From contig JALVPA010000189.1 of NCBI GenBank assembly GCA_027026055.1, positions 1 through 9,030 of the forward strand: a DNA stretch of 9,030 nucleotides, written 5' to 3'. Below the pieces are notes generated by a model. That model ran no database searches. It saw only the letters and a list, made by a program, of their open reading frames with translations, and was not told where the DNA came from. This document shows, one piece after another, positions 5,222 through 9,030 of the stretch (within the stretch, counting starts at the first letter, position 1; every line of letters starts with the position of its first letter). This DNA comes from Campylobacteraceae bacterium (GTDB lineage Bacteria > Campylobacterota > Campylobacteria > Campylobacterales > Sulfurovaceae). Made by a program: the position numbers and the translations under genes.

Positions 5222-7822
5222 TTAGAAAAGATTGGCGTTTTCATCGATCCATTTGAGGTATTCGATGATATCGTCGGCTTGCTGTTCCGTCATACCCTGG
5301 TTCGGCATACGCAAATTGAAGTAATTAATCATCGATTTGATGTACTCGTCGTCATACATCTTTTCGGGGTGCAATATCCATTGTTTCACCCAGGTTTCTC
5401 CATTTTCATGTCTTTGGAGGACACCTGTCAAGTCCGGACCGGAGCTCACTTTTCCAATGACGTGACATCCGTTACATCCACCTTCTTTATAAGCCTCTTC
5501 ACCGCGTTTTGCCGCTTCACTCATCGGTTTGGCTACCTTCTTGACAAGGAGATCTTTCGCTCTGATACCTACATCCGCCGTTTTGACCATATATTGCCAG
5601 ATCATGTTTTCGAACAGAATCGCTTTTTCAAGGTCACCCGCCTTGAGCGCTTCGTTCGCTTTTTTCTTCTGCTCTGGAATTTTGTTGTATTGATCGAGCG
5701 CATCTTCCACCAGCGCTTTGACTGTAGGATATTTCTCGTAGTGATTCTCTTTGAGGAATTTGACGACACTCTGAATCACTTTATCCGTAGCATCATTGAC
5801 CGCAACCGTTTGCTCATACTCTTTTTTGAGCTGTTCGGGTGTCATCGAAGCCATTTTGAGTTTTTTAGCCGGCGTATATTTTTTGTTGGGATCTTTAACC
5901 AGCAAATATCCCATCATTTCCAAGTGAAGCGCCGAACAGAACTCTGTACAATAATAAGGGAAGACCCCTTCTTTATCTGCTTTGAAAGTAACGGCAACGG
6001 TTTTACCCGGCTCCAAAGAAGTGTGCACATTGTATTGATCGACCGTAAATCCGTGCGTTTCGTCTTCGGCTCTCTCGAGGTTTGTCAAATAGAAGGTTAC
6101 CGTATCGCCTTTGTTGACTGTCACATGTTCCGGGTTGATATGCGATCTGACCACCGTACCGTAAACATAAACATGATTGCCTTTTCTCTCTATTCTCTCT
6201 TGTCCCGCCAACGTTTTGCCTTCGTGAATCTCTCCAGTAAAGGCATTCGTACCCATTTTGTAACGTACTTCCGTCTTCAATTTGTCCGCACGTATCGCCA
6301 CTGCTTGGTGCGGTTCGCCAAGAGGTACGGGCATATCGTAAAGCAGTTGCATCTTTTTACCGCTAATGTCGATTAACTGATGATTTTGCGGATGCAAAGG
6401 CCCGATTTCGTTAAATCGATCGATCGCCAATTTGTTTAACGCAATGATATAGTCTCCTTGCGGATCTTCGGTTTTACCTTCCATACCGCACAAGTGACCG
6501 ATATTGTAGTTGACATTTTGTCTATCTTCAACTTTACAAGTCTTGTAATTCCATCTGACAACTTGGCTGTCGACATAAAGCGATGTATAGATCTCTCCGT
6601 TTTTCCAATTTTTTCCATATTGATTGTGTAACGGCCCCAACCCAAGTTCCGCTTGACAATGCGATGTTTTTTTCAGATCAAGTATGGGAATACCGTACGG
6701 GTCCTTGCCCATATATTGTTTATTTTTGATGGCATCTAGAATCTTTTCGAAATCGTAAACCGTCGCATGGGTATCAAGCTTCCCGCACACTACGATATAT
6801 TTCCCATCGGGAGAGACATCGACGCCGTGCGGCGATTTCGGTTCGGGGATTAAAAAGAGAGCATCGTTTTTGACCGCCACATCGATCGGTACCACACGAT
6901 GCCCGTTGACAATTTTTACATTCTTATCGTCTTTGGCAAGTTCGGCAAGCTTCTTCCAATTGTATACATGCAAAAAGTCCGTATCGTTTCTACTCATCCC
7001 CGCTTCAAACGGCGGCAATCCTTTTTCGATCCCCCCGGTATACATTTCGGAGTTGAACGAGTTGGTAAACCCCCATCCGTAGCTTATCTCTTTACCTGCA
7101 TCAGAAAGATCCTGCATATACGGAGGCATCTCAATCGTAAAAGATTTATCGGGTTCGATTTTACCGATCTTCGGATTGAATTTCCAAATGGTCACACCAC
7201 CACGATACGTCTCTTTATACTCTTCGATCGGATGATAATTGTTGTCAAACGGTGCGGCGTATTGACACGCTTCGAGAATATACTCGGAATTAGGTGTAAA
7301 AAAGGCGCCGCCGTGATCCGACTTGAAAACAGGATTGACCACGATTTGCTTCGTCACGAAATCTTTCAGATCGATCACAGCGAGTCGAGGATTGGCTTTG
7401 TCGTTGATGACCAACCATTTACCGTCGTATTTACCGTCCGTTTCCGAAAGGGCGGGGTGGTGCGTATCACCCCACGTGATCTTTTTCCCTCTGATATTGC
7501 CTTGGGCAAGCACTTTTTTCGTATCGTCGTCATACCCCCACCCTTGCCACGGTTCGGGGGTAAAAACACCGATAAATTTCAAAATACGCATCGAAGGTAC
7601 GCCGTACACCATCACTTGTCCGGACTGTCCGCCGGAACTAAACACAATATATTTATCCCTTTTGCCGCTCGGTGTATAAGTTTTTGCCGCCGCCAACAAA
7701 TCCGCCTGCGTCAAACCTCTCTCTTTCATCACTTTATCCAACGCACTTCCCGCAAAAAGTGTGGAAACACTTAATGCGGAGCTCAAAAAAAGCGATGCTA
7801 TGACACTTAATCGATGTTCCAT
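5222..7822 (-). CDS. nosZ: NosZ, clade II nitrous oxide reductase with C-terminal heme c domain (cNosZ)
   Basis: This 866-residue periplasmic enzyme reduces N2O to N2. The start at 7822 is chosen because AAGGAGG lies 7 bases upstream; ATG at 7825 is also possible, while the in-frame ATG at 7882 lies upstream of that site. The signal is Sec-type (hydrophobic about 6-24, cleavage likely near FAGSA) with no twin arginine, a mark of clade II. A seven-bladed propeller carries the expected CuZ histidines: H121, H122, H170, H332, H399, H443, H505. A cupredoxin domain (about 555-645) carries CuA ligands H590, C625, E627 (backbone), C629, H633 and M636. A helical linker (about 655-770) leads to a cytochrome c domain with C783/C786/H787 and probable M839. 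All key residues are present and the frame is intact, so it should be active. The ligand alignment was made by motif and spacing from memory of known NosZ proteins. Confidence 0.98.
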   Translation of the reverse strand: MEHRLSVIASLFLSSALSVSTLFAGSALDKVMKERGLTQADLLAAAKTYTPSGKRDKYIVFSSGGQSGQVMVYGVPSMRILKFIGVFTPEPWQGWGYDDDTKKVLAQGNIRGKKITWGDTHHPALSETDGKYDGKWLVINDKANPRLAVIDLKDFVTKQIVVNPVFKSDHGGAFFTPNSEYILEACQYAAPFDNNYHPIEEYKETYRGGVTIWKFNPKIGKIEPDKSFTIEMPPYMQDLSDAGKEISYGWGFTNSFNSEMYTGGIEKGLPPFEAGMSRNDTDFLHVYNWKKLAELAKDDKNVKIVNGHRVVPIDVAVKNDALFLIPEPKSPHGVDVSPDGKYIVVCGKLDTHATVYDFEKILDAIKNKQYMGKDPYGIPILDLKKTSHCQAELGLGPLHNQYGKNWKNGEIYTSLYVDSQVVRWNYKTCKVEDRQNVNYNIGHLCGMEGKTEDPQGDYIIALNKLAIDRFNEIGPLHPQNHQLIDISGKKMQLLYDMPVPLGEPHQAVAIRADKLKTEVRYKMGTNAFTGEIHEGKTLAGQERIERKGNHVYVYGTVVRSHINPEHVTVNKGDTVTFYLTNLERAEDETHGFTVDQYNVHTSLEPGKTVAVTFKADKEGVFPYYCTEFCSALHLEMMGYLLVKDPNKKYTPAKKLKMASMTPEQLKKEYEQTVAVNDATDKVIQSVVKFLKENHYEKYPTVKALVEDALDQYNKIPEQKKKANEALKAGDLEKAILFENMIWQYMVKTADVGIRAKDLLVKKVAKPMSEAAKRGEEAYKEGGCNGCHVIGKVSSGPDLTGVLQRHENGETWVKQWILHPEKMYDDEYIKSMINYFNLRMPNQGMTEQQADDIIEYLKWIDENANLF

Positions 7823-7829
7823 CATTCTT

Positions 7830-7836
7830 CCTCCTT
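7830..7836 (-). promoter_or_regulatory. Strong ribosome binding site of nosZ
   Basis: On the minus strand this is AAGGAGG, the strongest Shine-Dalgarno match in the window. It lies 4 bases before the ATG at 7825 and 7 before the ATG at 7822. The second spacing is the better one, so 7822 is taken as the start. The match fits high expression of the terminal reductase relative to its accessory genes. Confidence 0.85.
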
Positions 7837-7929
7837 CGTTGTTCTTTACCTCTGTAGCATTTTTTGCCGCATCGAACATCACCTAACCATGCAACGACAG
7901 AAAGGTCCATCGAAATCCGCAAACATTTC

Positions 7930-7935
7930 ATTATA
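7930..7935 (-). promoter_or_regulatory. Putative -10 element (TATAAT) of nosZ promoter
   Basis: The minus strand reads a perfect TATAAT, giving a predicted start near 7923 and a leader of about 100 bases before nosZ. There is no convincing -35 box; the palindrome at 7959-7972 is centred about 42.5 bases upstream, fitting an activator-dependent promoter. The start site is predicted only. Confidence 0.6.
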
Positions 7936-7958
7936 ACGAATAGTTTTATTTAATATTA

Positions 7959-7972
7959 TTGATTTTAATCAA
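7959..7972. promoter_or_regulatory. Crp/Fnr-type box upstream of nosZ
   Basis: TTGATTTTAATCAA is a perfect match to TTGAT-N4-ATCAA, the half-site arrangement bound by Fnr and related Crp-family regulators. It sits 23 bases upstream of the TATAAT at 7930-7935, close to the 22 bases seen at the nosB promoter. The likely binder is an Nss-type or Fnr-type regulator responding to nitrate, NO, N2O or oxygen limitation; the sequence does not tell which. Confidence 0.75.
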
Positions 7973-7973
7973 G

Positions 7974-7995
7974 AATTTAACACTAATTTAACACT
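7974..7995. repeat. Perfect tandem 11-bp repeat, possible regulator site
   Basis: AATTTAACACT occurs twice back to back with no mismatch. Read on the minus strand it is TGTTAA-N5-TGTTAA. The 11-base period is about one turn of DNA, the layout used by dimers of OmpR/PhoB-family response regulators. It lies one base beyond the Crp/Fnr-type box, at roughly -51 to -72 from the predicted nosZ start. The repeat is a direct observation; the regulator idea is inference. Confidence 0.5.
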
Positions 7996-8050
7996 TGAGG
8001 AAGTTGCAGAAATATATTGTTCGGTACGAAAAAGATAAATCGAACAAATC

Positions 8051-8081
8051 GATAAAAACAGAATATTTTTCCGTTTTTATC
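8051..8081 (-). terminator. Probable terminator hairpin after the TonB-dependent receptor gene
   Basis: In the minus-strand transcript GATAAAAAC pairs with GTTTTTATC over 9 bp. A G-U pair and GAA/TTC extend the stem to 13 bp around the loop AAATA. It begins 14 bases after the receptor stop codon. There is no clean U run after the stem, but its 3' arm is U-rich, as is the following sequence. It separates the receptor gene from the nosZ promoter region. It may be factor-independent only in part. Confidence 0.55.
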
Positions 8082-8095
8082 CTTAAAATCAATAT

Positions 8096-9030
8096 TTAAA
8101 ACGTATATGTCACATTGGCGTAGACATATCGTCCGGGTTCGTTCATCAACATCACTTTGTCTTCGCGTGTCGTCGTGGGAAGCAGAATCAAATCTTTATA
8201 CGTATTTGAGACGGCATAACTCTTGTCGAACAGGTTGTCTACCCCTACAGTCAGTTCAAAGCTCTCGGCAAAGGTTTTCGTCGCTTTCAGATTCACAATC
8301 ATATACGAGGGAAGATACTGTTCGCCGTTTTCCGCGTCGTATTCGTTCCAATCGTCCGAACCGACAAGCTCCGCACGCAAATGCATACTGTCGTTCCAAT
8401 CGTAATTGAGTGCCAACGTGTATTTTAACGGTGGAATTTCCGGCATATTCGTACCGCTTTGTCCGCTCAACGGACGATCCTTTTTCCCCCGTTGATAAGC
8501 AACGCCGTAATCGAAATAGAACGACTCGGATACGAAATAGGCACCGCTCAACTCGAACCCGTATATGACGGCATCCACGTTTTCATACGCGTGATACGCC
8601 ATAGTTTTTCCCATTTTCGTAACGGTATTGCTTGCGTTATAGGCGATAAAGTTATCCAACATCGAGTAGAACGCACTCACTTTAACGATGCTTTCGTCAA
8701 ACTGCTTTTCCACACCGACATCAACTTCGTAATTGACCGTGTTGTCCAAATCGGGCGTTCCGATTTCGTTGCCCATACTGCCTATCCAGTAGAGCTCTTT
8801 GGCATCGGGAACACGCGACGATTTTCCCGCACCTACGAAAAACTTTAACGTATCGTCCGCATAATAGGTACCGTTGATATAGCCGTTCAACTCACCGTAA
8901 TCGTTCTCTTTCTGAGACGCATATGCCGAAGAGATACGCGTGTCGTCGTACCGAAGACCGAAATTCAACACGAAATTCTCTATCGATACGGTATCTTTTA
9001 CGAAAAATCCGAGATTTTTCGTATCGACAT
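8096..9030 (-). CDS. TonB-dependent outer-membrane receptor, C-terminal part (possibly NosA/OprC-like copper receptor)
   Basis: The reading frame is open to the window edge; about 310 C-terminal residues are seen and the N-terminal signal, TonB box and plug lie outside. The protein shows alternating beta-strand character, a barrel strand ending LNFGLRYDD, the receptor motif VDNLFDKSYAVSNTY near the end, and a C-terminal aromatic (VTYTF) as used for outer-membrane assembly. Such receptors import metals or metal complexes with TonB energy. Because it lies directly upstream of nosZ in the same direction, and NosZ needs twelve or so copper atoms per dimer, a copper receptor like NosA/OprC is a reasonable guess; the NEPGRYVYANVTYTF ending is compatible with that. 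Substrate cannot be read from the barrel alone, so iron-siderophore or vitamin transport remains possible. Confidence 0.85.
   Translation of the reverse strand, partial: VDTKNLGFFVKDTVSIENFVLNFGLRYDDTRISSAYASQKENDYGELNGYINGTYYADDTLKFFVGAGKSSRVPDAKELYWIGSMGNEIGTPDLDNTVNYEVDVGVEKQFDESIVKVSAFYSMLDNFIAYNASNTVTKMGKTMAYHAYENVDAVIYGFELSGAYFVSESFYFDYGVAYQRGKKDRPLSGQSGTNMPEIPPLKYTLALNYDWNDSMHLRAELVGSDDWNEYDAENGEQYLPSYMIVNLKATKTFAESFELTVGVDNLFDKSYAVSNTYKDLILLPTTTREDKVMLMNEPGRYVYANVTYTF

Noticed and set aside
5093..6376. Long plus-strand open frame of 427 codons opposite the 3' part of nosZ
   Set aside because: It is antisense to a fully conserved enzyme with all metal ligands. Its translation is rich in Phe, Arg and His with no recognisable domain, and there is no ribosome site or promoter for it. 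It is a shadow of nosZ codon use.
6899..7774. Plus-strand open frame of 291 codons opposite the nosZ 5' part
   Set aside because: Same reason: antisense to the NosZ propeller, with no domain and no start signals.
7823..7882. N-terminal extension of NosZ from the ATG at 7882
   Set aside because: The extra 20 residues are polar, contain the strong Shine-Dalgarno sequence, and would put a non-signal sequence before the Sec signal.
1..9030. Mobile elements, CRISPR, tRNA, rRNA or defence genes
   Set aside because: No transposase, terminal inverted repeats, regularly spaced repeats or RNA gene signatures were seen; the coding space is filled by the nos genes and the receptor.

Overview
The window is a clade II (atypical) nitrous oxide reductase locus, read entirely from the minus strand. 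The gene set and order, nosZ-nosB-nosD-nosG-nosC1-nosC2-nosH-nosF, is the one known from Wolinella succinogenes, Sulfurimonas and other Campylobacterota (former Epsilonproteobacteria). The AT-rich composition, the tightly overlapping genes and a NosZ with a Sec-type signal and a C-terminal heme c domain all point to a nitrate/N2O-respiring member of that phylum. The genus cannot be fixed from this sequence alone.

Layout, following transcription from right to left. At 9030-8096 is the C-terminal third of a TonB-dependent outer-membrane receptor, open at the window edge and possibly a copper receptor of the OprC/NosA type. A stem-loop at 8051-8081 probably ends that transcript. The 273-base gap before nosZ holds a compact regulatory region: a perfect tandem 11-bp repeat (7974-7995), a perfect Crp/Fnr-type palindrome (7959-7972), a TATAAT -10 element (7930-7935) and a strong Shine-Dalgarno site. 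nosZ fills 7822-5222. The next gap (5046-5221) carries a hairpin just after nosZ, a second Crp/Fnr-type palindrome (5132-5145) and a second TATAAT (5104-5109). nosB therefore appears to start a second transcription unit under the same kind of control. From nosB on, genes are spaced by 20 bases (nosB-nosD), overlap by 4 (nosD-nosG), 8 (nosG-nosC1) and 4 (nosC1-nosC2), are spaced by 49 (nosC2-nosH), and overlap by 1 (nosH-nosF). nosF is cut by the left edge after its Walker A motif; nosY and nosL would be expected beyond it.

How the parts work together: NosH (membrane, four Fe-S-type cysteine motifs) and NosG (periplasmic polyferredoxin) form a quinol-dehydrogenase-like module related to NapGH. 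NosC1 (predicted lipoprotein) and NosC2 (membrane-anchored) are monoheme cytochromes c likely to pass electrons to the heme c domain of NosZ, then to CuA and CuZ, where N2O is reduced to N2. NosD and NosF (with NosY outside the window) serve assembly of the CuZ centre. NosB is a four-helix membrane protein of unclear role, with His/Met clusters predicted on the periplasmic side. The genes are a known type; the points most worth checking are the two matched regulatory sites, the 11-bp repeat, the post-nosZ hairpin and the NosB metal-ligand-like clusters.
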